Origin: Firmicutes bacterium UBA6132 | GTDB taxonomy: Bacteria; Bacillota_A; Clostridia; Tissierellales; Sedimentibacteraceae | Direction: 5' to 3' | DNA: 42,899 nucleotides | Assembly (NCBI GenBank): GCA_002435835.1 | Contig: DIVM01000088.1 | Location: 1-42,899, forward strand | Part shown: one piece after another, positions 33,826 to 42,591 of the stretch | How positions within the stretch are numbered: position 1 is the first letter of the stretch | Layout: the number at the start of each line of letters is the position of its first letter | Notes under the pieces: model-generated | Told to the model about the DNA's origin: nothing | Databases searched by the model: none | The model's input: only the letters and a program-made list of their open reading frames with translations | Made by a program: the position numbers and the translations under genes

Positions 33826-34803
33826 ATGGCAGAAATATTATCACAAAGCCAAATAGATGAACTTCTAAACAATTTAAACAATGGTGACATTGACATAAAG
33901 GAAATAGATGTTCAAGAAAAAAAAGTTAAAGAATATGATTTTCGCAGTCCTAAAAAAATAACTAAAGAAACAATAAAATTATTAAATGGGATTTATGAAA
34001 ATTATTGTAGGTTTTTATCGTCTCATTTAACATCCATACTTAGGCTTTCTTGTGATATATCTATAGAGCAAGTTGAAGAAAGCATATTTCATGAATATAA
34101 TAATGCTCTCAGCGATTATGCTTTAATGAGTATGATAAATGTTAAATACCCTGACGAAACTCTGTCTGACAATCAAATATTTATGGAAGTATCCATGCCC
34201 TTATCATTTGTAATTATAGACAGACTTTTAGGTGGTAGCGGTCAAGAATATGAATATATAAGAGAGTTTACAGATATTGAACTAACAATTTTAAGTAATT
34301 TATTTAAACAAATAATACCTCAAATGGGAACTTCGTGGGAAAGTACATCGGATATAAAAACTGTATTTTCTAAAATAGAAACAAATCCACGTTTTATACA
34401 ATCAGTTAATTATACTGATACTGTGGTTATATTGGTTCTTAATGTTACGTTAAATCACTCAGTTGGTAAAATAACTATTTGTATTCCTTCAAATATTTTG
34501 GATGAAATATTTAAGAAAATATCTATAAAAAATAGTAAAAAGAAAGATCAAAATTATGATAATCAAAAAGAAGCTATTATGCATTCTATTAAAGCATCTA
34601 AACTCAATGTTACAGGGGTATTAGGAAAAGCACAAGCTTCTTTAGGAGATGTTCTAAATATGCAAATAGGGGATGTTATAATACTTGATAAAGGAATTAA
34701 CCAAAATGTTGATATAGATGTAGATGGAGAAAAATGGTTTGAAGGAAAATGGGGAACTAAAAAAAATAAAGGTGTCATAAAAATTAGTAAAATTACACAT
34801 TAA
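33826..34803 (+). CDS. fliM: FliM, motor switch protein
   Basis: A 325-residue switch protein. It starts with the CheY-P binding peptide MAEILSQSQIDELLNNL, then YDFRSPKKITKETIKLLNGIYENYCRFLSSHL, IDRLLGGSGQ and a C-terminal SpoA domain (KLNVTGVLGKAQASLGDVLNMQIGDVIILDKG). FliM forms the C-ring wall and receives the chemotaxis signal. ATG 33826 is preferred over 33814 because GAGG (33816-33819) lies between them. fliY follows after 20 bases. Confidence 0.94.
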   Translation: MAEILSQSQIDELLNNLNNGDIDIKEIDVQEKKVKEYDFRSPKKITKETIKLLNGIYENYCRFLSSHLTSILRLSCDISIEQVEESIFHEYNNALSDYALMSMINVKYPDETLSDNQIFMEVSMPLSFVIIDRLLGGSGQEYEYIREFTDIELTILSNLFKQIIPQMGTSWESTSDIKTVFSKIETNPRFIQSVNYTDTVVILVLNVTLNHSVGKITICIPSNILDEIFKKISIKNSKKKDQNYDNQKEAIMHSIKASKLNVTGVLGKAQASLGDVLNMQIGDVIILDKGINQNVDIDVDGEKWFEGKWGTKKNKGVIKISKITH

Positions 34804-34823
34804 ACATTATACGAGGAGATAGT

Positions 34824-35963
34824 ATGACTATTGAAAATATTTTTTCTGATATGGAAAGAGATGTAATAGGTGAAGTAATGAACATAAGCTTAGGTTCATC
34901 AGCTACTTCCCTATCTACTTTGTTGGGAAAAAGAGTTGAAATTACTGTGCCTAAAGTTAAAGTTATTAATGCAGGCAATTTCAGCTTTGAAGATTTTGAG
35001 CCAGCAATTGGAGTTGAAATAAAATACGTTGAAGGCTTAGATGGAATTAATTTAATGATATTAAAAAAATTCGATGCTAAAGCTATAGTTGAAATTCTTA
35101 TGGGACAAGATATTCCTGATGAAGAATTTCAAATGGATGAAATAACTACAAGCGCATTATGTGAAGTTATGAACCAAATGATGGGTTCATCAGCAACTGC
35201 ACTTGCAGATTTTCTTGGTAAGACAATAAATATATCTACACCAAGAGCTTATGAAATTGAAGATGAGACAGAATTTAAAAGCAAATATTTTCAACCGGGT
35301 GAAGTAATTGTAACAGTAAGTTTTGACTTAAATATTGAAGGATCAGTTCAAAGTGAATTTATTAATGTTATGACCCTGGATTTATCAAGAGAAATTGTAT
35401 CTATGTTTTTAAAAGGAACAGGAATGTTTTTAGAAGAAAATGATGTAGTTGATAATAAGGAAAAAGTTTCACAGGAAAGTATTGACTATATAATAAATGG
35501 AAACGGCGATGAAAATAAAAAGGAAATAAATAATAGCCAAATAAAACAGGAAGTTTATAAAGAATATAAAGATGAAGCACCTGTAAAAAGACAAAAACCT
35601 CAACTAAAGCAAAGAATAAAAGAACAGATACCTGTTAGTGTAAAGCCAATGGAATATGAAAATTTTGATGATTATGAAGAAGAAGAAATTCATGGAGAAC
35701 AACTTAAAAATTTAGAGTTGATAAAATCAGTACCATTAGAAATTAGTGTAGAAATTGGAAAAACTAAAAAACTTATAAAAGAAATTCTTGAGTTTGCACA
35801 AGGAACAATAATTGAACTTGATAAGCAAGCAGGTGCATTAGTCGATATAGTTGTAAATGGTCAACTTATTGCAAAAGGTGAAGTAGTTGTTGTTAATGAT
35901 AACTTTGGAGTTAGGGTAGTTGAAATATTAAAACAAGATGAAATTATAAGAATGACATTATAA
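34824..35963 (+). CDS. fliY: FliY, switch protein with CheC phosphatase and FliN domains
   Basis: A 379-residue FliY. The first half is a CheC-like CheY-P phosphatase with two active-site motifs: E17/N20 in GEVMNISLGSSATSL and E114/N117 in CEVMNQMMGSSATAL. A charged linker (about 210-290) leads to a C-terminal FliN/SpoA domain (ISVEIGKTKKLIKEILEFAQGTIIELDKQAGALVDIVVNGQLIAKGEVVVVNDNFGVRV). It completes the C-ring and turns off CheY-P. It begins directly with the phosphatase domain and lacks the short N-terminal CheY-binding peptide known in B. subtilis FliY. ACGAGGAGATAGT precedes the ATG. Confidence 0.93.
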   Translation: MTIENIFSDMERDVIGEVMNISLGSSATSLSTLLGKRVEITVPKVKVINAGNFSFEDFEPAIGVEIKYVEGLDGINLMILKKFDAKAIVEILMGQDIPDEEFQMDEITTSALCEVMNQMMGSSATALADFLGKTINISTPRAYEIEDETEFKSKYFQPGEVIVTVSFDLNIEGSVQSEFINVMTLDLSREIVSMFLKGTGMFLEENDVVDNKEKVSQESIDYIINGNGDENKKEINNSQIKQEVYKEYKDEAPVKRQKPQLKQRIKEQIPVSVKPMEYENFDDYEEEEIHGEQLKNLELIKSVPLEISVEIGKTKKLIKEILEFAQGTIIELDKQAGALVDIVVNGQLIAKGEVVVVNDNFGVRVVEILKQDEIIRMTL

Positions 35964-36001
35964 TTTATAAAAATTTATTAATTAAATAACTGGAGGATAA
36001 A

Positions 36002-36364
36002 ATGGATAAGAAAATATTATTAGTGGATGATGCAGCTTTTATGAGGATGATGTTAAAGGATACTTTAAAAAAGAATGGTTATGAAAATATTATAGAAGCA
36101 GCTGATGGAGAAATTGCAGTACAACAATTTAAACAAGAAAAACCTGATTTAGTAATAATGGATATTACTATGCCAAATAAAAATGGTTTAGAAGCATTAA
36201 AAGAAATTAAAATGCTTGATCCTAACGCTAATGTGGTTATGTGTTCCGCAATGGGACAAGAGTCAATGGTAGTTGATGCTATAAAAAGTGGTGCTAAAGA
36301 TTTTATTGTTAAGCCATTTAAAGGTGATAGAGTATTAAAAACAGTTCAAGGAATAATCGGGTAA
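36002..36364 (+). CDS. cheY: CheY response regulator
   Basis: A 120-residue single receiver domain. The acidic pair is D9/D10, the phosphorylation site is D54 (VIMDITMP), the switch serine is S82 and the conserved lysine is K104. It has no output domain. CheY-P binds FliM and FliY to control rotation. Its place right after fliY matches B. subtilis. TGGAGGATAAA is the ribosome site. Confidence 0.93.
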   Translation: MDKKILLVDDAAFMRMMLKDTLKKNGYENIIEAADGEIAVQQFKQEKPDLVIMDITMPNKNGLEALKEIKMLDPNANVVMCSAMGQESMVVDAIKSGAKDFIVKPFKGDRVLKTVQGIIG

Positions 36365-36368
36365 TAAA

Positions 36369-36758
36369 GTGATAGTTATAAAGGAAATTTTTTCAGTAAT
36401 CATCTCAATAATAGGAATAGTATTAGTTCTTTTTTTTACTTATTACTGTACAAGATGGCTTGCTATAAAATCAAATAATATACAAAAATCAAAATACATT
36501 AATATAATAGATAAAGCAGTTTTAGGACAAAACAAATATTTAGCTATAGCAGAAATTTCAAATAAATATTATTTATTAAGTGTTACAGACCAAAGTATAA
36601 ATATTTTAAAGGAGCTTAATGAATTTGATTATGAAATTAAAGAAAATATTAATCCAAATGTAAATGTGAATTTAGATTTTAGCAAAATATTTTCTAAGAT
36701 ATCGGATTCATTAAGTAAGAAAGGCAATGAAGATAAAAATGATAACCATGAAATATAA
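36369..36758 (+). CDS. fliO: FliO/FliZ-type export gate assembly protein
   Basis: A 129-residue protein with one N-terminal transmembrane helix (about residues 8-27, VIISIIGIVLVLFFTYYCTRWLA) and a small cytoplasmic domain, KYINIIDKAVLGQNKYLAIAEISNKYYLLSVTDQSINIL, the normal FliO pattern. FliO helps FliP assemble into the export gate. The start is GTG at 36369, four bases after cheY, with only a weak ribosome site. The 3' end overlaps fliP by 32 bases. Confidence 0.87.
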   Translation: MIVIKEIFSVIISIIGIVLVLFFTYYCTRWLAIKSNNIQKSKYINIIDKAVLGQNKYLAIAEISNKYYLLSVTDQSINILKELNEFDYEIKENINPNVNVNLDFSKIFSKISDSLSKKGNEDKNDNHEI

Positions 36759-37500
36759 GAATTATAAACAAATTATTAAAATATTATTTTCATTATTGTT
36801 TTTTATAACTTTAAATGAAAGCTATGCTTTTGCTGAAACAGTCAACATGGATATTAATGGTAATTCGGCAGATACTTTAGAAATTTTAGCACTTCTAACT
36901 GTTATTTCACTGCTACCATCCATATTAATAATGATGACATCATTTACAAGAATAATTATAGTTCTGTCATTACTAAAAAATGCTCTTGGACTTCAACAAA
37001 CACCACCTAATCAAGTTTTAGTTGGTATAGCAATATTTTTAACTTTATTTATTATGTCACCTGTAATAGAAGACATAAATGCTGAAGCTTATGAACCATA
37101 TAAAAATGAGCAAATAACACAGCAGGAGTTTTTTGACAAAGCAGCAGTTCCCTTGAAAGAATTTATGTTAAAACAAACAGGAAAAGATGAATTACAAATG
37201 TTCATGGATATGTCAAGAAATGAAGAAATAAAAAATAATCGTAATATTCAAGAACTCCCGTTAGTTATAGTTGTTCCGTCTTTCATAACAAGTGAATTAA
37301 GAAGAGCTTTTATAATAGGATTTCTTTTGTATATTCCATTTTTAATAATAGATATGATTGTATCAAGCGTATTAATGTCAATGGGAATGATGATGTTGCC
37401 ACCTGTTATGATTTCTATGCCATTTAAATTGTTGATGTTTGTTGTAGTTGATGGATGGTCACTTTTATTTAAAACTTTGATTACAACATTTAACTTTTAA
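36727..37500 (+). CDS. fliP: FliP, export gate core protein
   Basis: A 257-residue polytopic membrane protein with a cleavable-type signal sequence (LFSLLFFITLNESYAFAET) and the family signature MTSFTRIIIVLSLLKNALGLQQTPPNQVLVGIAIFLTLFIM, then FLLYIPFLIIDMIVSSVLMSMGMMMLPP. FliP, FliQ and FliR form the export channel. In-frame ATGs at 36727, 36739 and 36748 all lie inside fliO; the ribosome site does not choose clearly between them, so the start is provisional. A GGGAC hairpin follows before fliQ. Confidence 0.93.
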   Translation: MKIKMITMKYKNYKQIIKILFSLLFFITLNESYAFAETVNMDINGNSADTLEILALLTVISLLPSILIMMTSFTRIIIVLSLLKNALGLQQTPPNQVLVGIAIFLTLFIMSPVIEDINAEAYEPYKNEQITQQEFFDKAAVPLKEFMLKQTGKDELQMFMDMSRNEEIKNNRNIQELPLVIVVPSFITSELRRAFIIGFLLYIPFLIIDMIVSSVLMSMGMMMLPPVMISMPFKLLMFVVVDGWSLLFKTLITTFNF

Positions 37501-37505
37501 ATTCT

Positions 37506-37531
37506 TAAGGGACTTTAAGAACTGTCCCTTA
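37506..37531. repeat. GGGAC-type hairpin between fliP and fliQ
   Basis: TAAGGGAC (37506-37513) pairs perfectly with GTCCCTTA (37524-37531) around a ten-base loop. It fills most of the 45-bp fliP-fliQ gap and ends just before the AAGGAGG of fliQ. There is no U-tract, so it should not stop transcription. It shares the GGGAC...GTCCC core with the hairpin at 2624-2654. Confidence 0.6.
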
Positions 37532-37545
37532 TCAAGGAGGCAATT

Positions 37546-37812
37546 ATGGATTCAGCTAAAATAGCAGAGGTTATGCAAGCAGCAATGTCAGCAGGTATGA
37601 AAGTTGGTGCTCCAATATTAATTACAAGTTTGTTAATAGGTCTTACTATATCTGTTTTTCAGGCAGCTACACAAATACATGAACAAACACTAACATTTGT
37701 ACCTAAGTTAATTGTAACAGCAATTTTATTAGTAGTGCTTGGTCCATGGATGACTGAAGTCATGTCAGATTTTATTTATTATATTTTCAATTTAATGCTA
37801 AAAATTTATTGA
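37546..37812 (+). CDS. fliQ: FliQ, export gate protein
   Basis: An 88-residue protein with two transmembrane helices (APILITSLLIGLTISVFQAATQIHEQTLTFVPKLIVTAILLVVLGPWM), the normal FliQ size and motif FQAATQIxExTLxFxPK. It packs around FliP and FliR in the export gate. AAGGAGG gives a strong start. Confidence 0.94.
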   Translation: MDSAKIAEVMQAAMSAGMKVGAPILITSLLIGLTISVFQAATQIHEQTLTFVPKLIVTAILLVVLGPWMTEVMSDFIYYIFNLMLKIY

Positions 37813-37847
37813 TTATAAATGAAATGTAGTATCATAAAGAGGTAGTT

Positions 37848-38618
37848 ATGACGTTTAATGGAGATTTTACTTATTTTTTATTAATTTTAGCTCGTATGAG
37901 CGGATGTGTATTTTTTAATCCCATATTTGGAAGAAATAGTATTCCAGCCATACTTAAAACATCTCTTACTGTTCTTTTATCAGCTACAGTATATGGGATG
38001 CTGCCTCTTGAAAATGATTTAATAATAAATACCGTTTTAGAATATGTAATAATTATAATAAAAGAATTGTTTATAGGATATTTAATTGGATTCATAATTA
38101 GTATGTTTTTCTCAGTAGTTGTAATTGCCGGGGAAATAATAGATATGCAAATAGGAATGTCCATGTCACAGATTTATGATCCAAGCAGCAATATGTCCAT
38201 GGGTATTTCAGGAAGCTTTTTAAATATTTTTACCATGATTTTGTTTTTTAGCGCAGAGGGACATTTATCTTTAATTGAAATTTTTATTACATCATTTAAA
38301 CTAATAAAAATAGGCGTTTTTTTAATACCAACGGATTTGTTTTTAAACATGGTTGAATTACTGAGTCAAATTTTAACATATGCTCTTAAGCTTTCACTTC
38401 CGATAATAGCAGTTGAAATAATAATTGAAGCAGGTATGGGAATTTTGATGAAAGCAATACCTCAAATACAGGTTTTTTCTGTAAATGTTCAATTAAAACT
38501 TATGGTAGGTATGTTTTTAATGGTAATATTAGTACCAACTTTTTCAGCATTTTTGCAAAATATGATGACTATTATGTTTGATAATATAAGAAATAATTTG
38601 AGTTTGTTAATGACTTAG
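37848..38618 (+). CDS. fliR: FliR, export gate protein
   Basis: A 256-residue polytopic membrane protein with the family strings FLLILARMSGCVFFNPIFGRNSIPAILKTSLTVLLSATVYG, LFIGYLIGFIISMFFSVVVIAGEIIDMQIGMSMSQIYDPSS and MKAIPQIQVFSVNVQLKLMVGMFLM. It completes the FliPQR channel. GAGGTAGTT precedes the ATG. FlhB is encoded 31 bases downstream as a separate gene, not fused as in some clostridia. Confidence 0.94.
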   Translation: MTFNGDFTYFLLILARMSGCVFFNPIFGRNSIPAILKTSLTVLLSATVYGMLPLENDLIINTVLEYVIIIIKELFIGYLIGFIISMFFSVVVIAGEIIDMQIGMSMSQIYDPSSNMSMGISGSFLNIFTMILFFSAEGHLSLIEIFITSFKLIKIGVFLIPTDLFLNMVELLSQILTYALKLSLPIIAVEIIIEAGMGILMKAIPQIQVFSVNVQLKLMVGMFLMVILVPTFSAFLQNMMTIMFDNIRNNLSLLMT

Positions 38619-38649
38619 TTTAAATAGTTAACTAATATAAAGGATAAAT

Positions 38650-39708
38650 ATGGCTGGTGAAGATAAAACAGAAAAAGCATCCCCCAAGAAAAGGCGGGAT
38701 GAACGAAAAAAAGGTAATGTTTTTCAAAGCAAGGATGTTGTTACAGTTGGTGTTATAGCTATTTCATTTATAGTTTTGAATATTTGGATTACTCATATTT
38801 ATAAATATATTAAGCATGCGATTTATAAATATATTGAACTTTCAGGTTCAACAATAGAAATAAATAATTCATTTATTTCACAAGTTTTTAAAGATATTTC
38901 AACTGCTGTTTTTGGGTCTGTTGGAATACTAATGATTTCTATAATGGTAACTTCCGTTATACTAACAGGATCCCAAACGAGATTTTTAATTTCAAGGGAA
39001 AATATAAAATTTAAATTTTCAAAACTTAATATTTTTGCAGGGATAAAAAAGATGTTTTCAATGAGGGCATCTGTAGAACTTATTAAAAATTTAATAAAAG
39101 TTTCAATATTAGGTTTTGTTATATATTCTTCAATTGCAGAAATATTTTATCAAATACCTAAACTCATGTATATAGATTTAATGTCTGGTATTAAATTTAT
39201 TTTTACTACCATATTATCTTTAGTAAAAACTGTAGTAATATATTTTGTATTAATATCTGCATTTGACTTTTTGTATTCTTGGTGGGAATATGAAAAAAAT
39301 ATAAAAATGTCTAAGCAGGAACAAAAAGAAGAGTATAAGCAAGAAGAAGGGGATCCAAAGATTAAGGGTAAAATAAAAGAAAAGCAAAGAGCTATTTCTA
39401 TGACCAGAATGATGCAGCAAGTACCACAAGCAGATGTAGTAATTAAAAATCCTACTCATTTTGCTATAGCTATAAAATATGATTTAAAAAATGATGCTGC
39501 TCCAATTGTATTAGCAAAAGGAAAAGACAATATAGCTTTAAAAATAATTGAGAAAGCAATGGAAAACAAAATAAATACTGTAGAAAATAAGCCTTTAGCA
39601 AGAGCTTTATATGAAAGTGCAGAATTAAATAAACAAATACCATTACAATTTTACGAACCAGTTGCTGAAGTATTAGCATGGGTTTATAAAATAAAGGGTC
39701 AGAAATAA
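38650..39708 (+). CDS. flhB: FlhB, export specificity switch
   Basis: A 352-residue protein. It starts GEDKTEKASPKKRRDERKKGNVFQSKDV, has four hydrophobic segments, and holds the autocleavage motif N267-P268-T269-H270 (VVIKNPTHFAIAIKY). Cleavage between N and P, with FliK, switches export from hook to filament proteins. The cytoplasmic tail after the motif is of normal length. AAAGGATAAAT is the ribosome site. Confidence 0.95.
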   Translation: MAGEDKTEKASPKKRRDERKKGNVFQSKDVVTVGVIAISFIVLNIWITHIYKYIKHAIYKYIELSGSTIEINNSFISQVFKDISTAVFGSVGILMISIMVTSVILTGSQTRFLISRENIKFKFSKLNIFAGIKKMFSMRASVELIKNLIKVSILGFVIYSSIAEIFYQIPKLMYIDLMSGIKFIFTTILSLVKTVVIYFVLISAFDFLYSWWEYEKNIKMSKQEQKEEYKQEEGDPKIKGKIKEKQRAISMTRMMQQVPQADVVIKNPTHFAIAIKYDLKNDAAPIVLAKGKDNIALKIIEKAMENKINTVENKPLARALYESAELNKQIPLQFYEPVAEVLAWVYKIKGQK

Positions 39709-39721
39709 TAAAGGATAAAAA

Positions 39722-41776
39722 ATGAAAAAATTATTAAATAACTCTATTTCACTTTTTGTAATAGCAATAGTACTAATGATAATCATACCACTTCCAGCAT
39801 TTTTATTGGATTTGATGCTTATAATAAACATAACTTTATCAATTGTAATATTACTTACTACAATGTATATAAAAGAAGCTTTGGAATTTTCAGTTTTCCC
39901 ATCTTTACTTTTAATCACCACGCTTTTTCGTTTATCGTTAAATATATCATCTACAAGACTTATTTTAACAAAGGGCGGACATGCAGGTGCAGTTATTGCG
40001 ACATTCGGTAACTTTGTTTTGCAAGGGAATGCAGTTGTAGGTTTTATAGTGTTTTTAATAATAGTATTAGTTCAGTTCATTGTTATTACAAAAGGCGCAG
40101 AGCGTATTGCAGAAGTAACTGCTCGATTTACATTAGATGCAATGCCAGGAAAGCAAATGGCTATAGATGCAGACTTAAGTTCAGGCATGATAACGGAAGA
40201 ACAAGCAAAACATAGAAGAAACAATATACAAAGAGAAGCTGATTTTTACGGCGCAATGGATGGGGCTACAAAGTTTGTAAAAGGCGATTCTATAATGTCA
40301 ATTGTTATAACAGCAATAAATTTTGTTGGTGGTATAATAATTGGTATGGTTCAGGGTGGATCAACATTTACAGAAGTATTACAAACTTATTCTATAGCTA
40401 CTGTTGGAGATGGCTTAGTTTCTCAGATACCTGCACTTTTAATATCCACAGCTACAAGTATGATTGTAACAAGAGCAGCATCTGAATCAACATTAAATGT
40501 AGATTTATCGAAACAGTTTAAATCTCAGCCAACTGTTTTAGTTATTTCTGGTGTTGTATTAATTGCCATGGGACTAATACCTGGATTTCCTAAAATTCAA
40601 GTCTTTTCATTTGCAGCTATATTAATATTTTTAGGCATGAATTTAATTAAAAATAATGATGAAAAATCAGTTGATAATATAAATGTTGAAAATCAAGATG
40701 AACAACCTTCTTCTTCGGAAGAAGAGTATTTTAAAAATATAGATAATATTTATGAACTTATACAAATAGATCCAATAGAAATGGAAGTAGGCTATAGTTT
40801 AATTCCACTTGTTGATGAATCAAGCGGAGGAAATTTTATAGATAGAGTTGTAATGTTCAGACGGCAGTTTGCTTCTGAGATGGGAATGGTAATACCATCA
40901 GTTAGACTAAGAGACAATGGATATTTAAATCCAAATGAATATTGTATTAAGTTAAAAGGTGAGGAAATAGCTAAAGGGGAAATACTTGTTGATTATTATT
41001 TAGCATTGGATCCTGGAGGTGTAACAGGATTAGTTGATGGTATAGACACCATAGAACCTGCTTATGGAATACCGAGCAAATGGATTACAAGAGATAAAAA
41101 AGAGTTAGCTGAAATATATGGTTATTCGGTAATAGATCCACTTTCAGTATTAGTAACACATTTATCAGAAGTCATAAAATCACATGCTAATGAACTTTTA
41201 TCAAGACAGGATTTAAATCAACTTTTAGAAAAAATGAAAAAAACAAATGAATCCTTAGTAAATGAAGTTGTTCCAGGAATAGTCTCCTTTGGTAATTTTC
41301 AAAAAATACTTTGCAATCTGTTAAAAGAAGGAATTCCTATAAAGGACATGGAAACAATACTTGAAACTATTAGTGATTATGGTTCATCAGTTAAGGATAC
41401 TGAAATGCTTACAGAGCATATACGTCAATCATTGAAAAGGACTATAACTCGTAAGTGGGCAGAAAGCGGACAAATAAAAGTTATAACTTTAAGCACAGAA
41501 GTAGAAAAATTAATAATTAATTCAATAAATAAAAATGATAGGGGATCTTATTTATCTATTGATCCAGATGCAATGCAAAAAATAGTTGGAGAGCTTCTTG
41601 AACAAATAACAAAATTAAAAGAAGAATTCCAAGTTCCAGTTATTTTAACATCTCCTTTTGTTAGAGGATATTTCAGAAAATTATTAGATCAATTTTATCC
41701 TAAAGCAGTGGTGTTATCATTTAATGAAATAGACAATTCAGTACAAATTCAGGCAATTGGAAATATATCAGTTTAA
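39722..41776 (+). CDS. flhA: FlhA, export gate platform protein
   Basis: A 684-residue protein. The first 300 residues hold about eight transmembrane segments and the FHIPEP-region motif FRLSLNISSTRLILTKGGHAGAVIATFG with ARFTLDAMPGKQMAIDADL. The cytoplasmic half (about 350-684) binds chaperone-substrate pairs. FlhA is the proton-coupled core of the export gate. AAAGGATAAAA precedes the ATG, 13 bases after flhB. In many Firmicutes flhF and flhG come next; here the sigma factor gene follows directly. Confidence 0.95.
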   Translation: MKKLLNNSISLFVIAIVLMIIIPLPAFLLDLMLIINITLSIVILLTTMYIKEALEFSVFPSLLLITTLFRLSLNISSTRLILTKGGHAGAVIATFGNFVLQGNAVVGFIVFLIIVLVQFIVITKGAERIAEVTARFTLDAMPGKQMAIDADLSSGMITEEQAKHRRNNIQREADFYGAMDGATKFVKGDSIMSIVITAINFVGGIIIGMVQGGSTFTEVLQTYSIATVGDGLVSQIPALLISTATSMIVTRAASESTLNVDLSKQFKSQPTVLVISGVVLIAMGLIPGFPKIQVFSFAAILIFLGMNLIKNNDEKSVDNINVENQDEQPSSSEEEYFKNIDNIYELIQIDPIEMEVGYSLIPLVDESSGGNFIDRVVMFRRQFASEMGMVIPSVRLRDNGYLNPNEYCIKLKGEEIAKGEILVDYYLALDPGGVTGLVDGIDTIEPAYGIPSKWITRDKKELAEIYGYSVIDPLSVLVTHLSEVIKSHANELLSRQDLNQLLEKMKKTNESLVNEVVPGIVSFGNFQKILCNLLKEGIPIKDMETILETISDYGSSVKDTEMLTEHIRQSLKRTITRKWAESGQIKVITLSTEVEKLIINSINKNDRGSYLSIDPDAMQKIVGELLEQITKLKEEFQVPVILTSPFVRGYFRKLLDQFYPKAVVLSFNEIDNSVQIQAIGNISV

Positions 41777-41801
41777 ATATAAAAAATGAGAGAGTGATAT
41801 A

Positions 41802-42572
41802 ATGATTTGCATTAATGAAAAAGTAGATGAAAGTGTATTGTGGGAAAAATATGCAGAAACAAAAGATATGCGTATAAGGAATCAAATAATTGAAAGATAT
41901 AGTTATTTAGTAAAAATTATTGCATTAAAAATTAGAGGCATTTACCAGCAGTACGGTGATGTTGAAGATGTAGTAAATGAAGGTATTATAGCGCTTATAG
42001 ATGTTATAGATAAATTTGATTTATCGAAAAACGTTAAGTTTGAAACTTATGCTGCTATACGAATTAAAGGTGCAATAATTGATTATGTTCGTAAACAGGA
42101 CTGGACTCCAAGAAAAATTAAAAATGATGCAAAGTTAATAAAAAATGCTGAAAAAGAATTGCAAATTAAGCTTGGAAGAAAACCTGAGGAAAAGGAAATT
42201 GCTGAACACTTAAATATGGACATGCAAGAATTTAATGCAATTATTAGAAAGTCTGTGAATTCAAGCATATTGTCTTTTGAAGAATTATTGGGGGAAGCTA
42301 ATTTAAAGGAAAATTTTGATGCAGATGGATTTGAACTTCCAGAATATGCATATGAGCAAAAGGAATTAAAAAAAGTTTTAAAAGATTGCATTAATAATTT
42401 AAAAGAAAAAGAAAAGCTTGTTATATCATTATATTATAATGAAGAATTAAAATTAAAAGACATAGCAAACATATTGGAAATTAGCAATTCGAGAGCTTCC
42501 CAAATACATTCAGAAGCTTTAGGTAAATTGGAAAAAAGTATAAGACTATATTTACAAGACAAAAATAATTAA
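41802..42572 (+). CDS. sigD: Flagellar sigma factor SigD (FliA, sigma-28)
   Basis: A 256-residue sigma-70 family protein of the FliA/WhiG type. Region 2 is YGDVEDVVNEGIIALIDVIDKFDLSKNVKFETYAAIRIKGAIIDYVRKQDWTPR; region 3 is LGRKPEEKEIAEHLNMDMQEF; region 4 is LKEKEKLVISLYYNEELKLKDIANILEISNSRASQIHSEALGKLEKSI. It should direct the late promoters seen at 16450 and 17528 and be held by FlgM (17592). Being last in the early operon, it lies under the c-di-GMP riboswitch. GAGAGTGATATA precedes the ATG. Confidence 0.93.
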   Translation: MICINEKVDESVLWEKYAETKDMRIRNQIIERYSYLVKIIALKIRGIYQQYGDVEDVVNEGIIALIDVIDKFDLSKNVKFETYAAIRIKGAIIDYVRKQDWTPRKIKNDAKLIKNAEKELQIKLGRKPEEKEIAEHLNMDMQEFNAIIRKSVNSSILSFEELLGEANLKENFDADGFELPEYAYEQKELKKVLKDCINNLKEKEKLVISLYYNEELKLKDIANILEISNSRASQIHSEALGKLEKSIRLYLQDKNN

Positions 42573-42591
42573 TTTATAGTGGGGTGATTAA

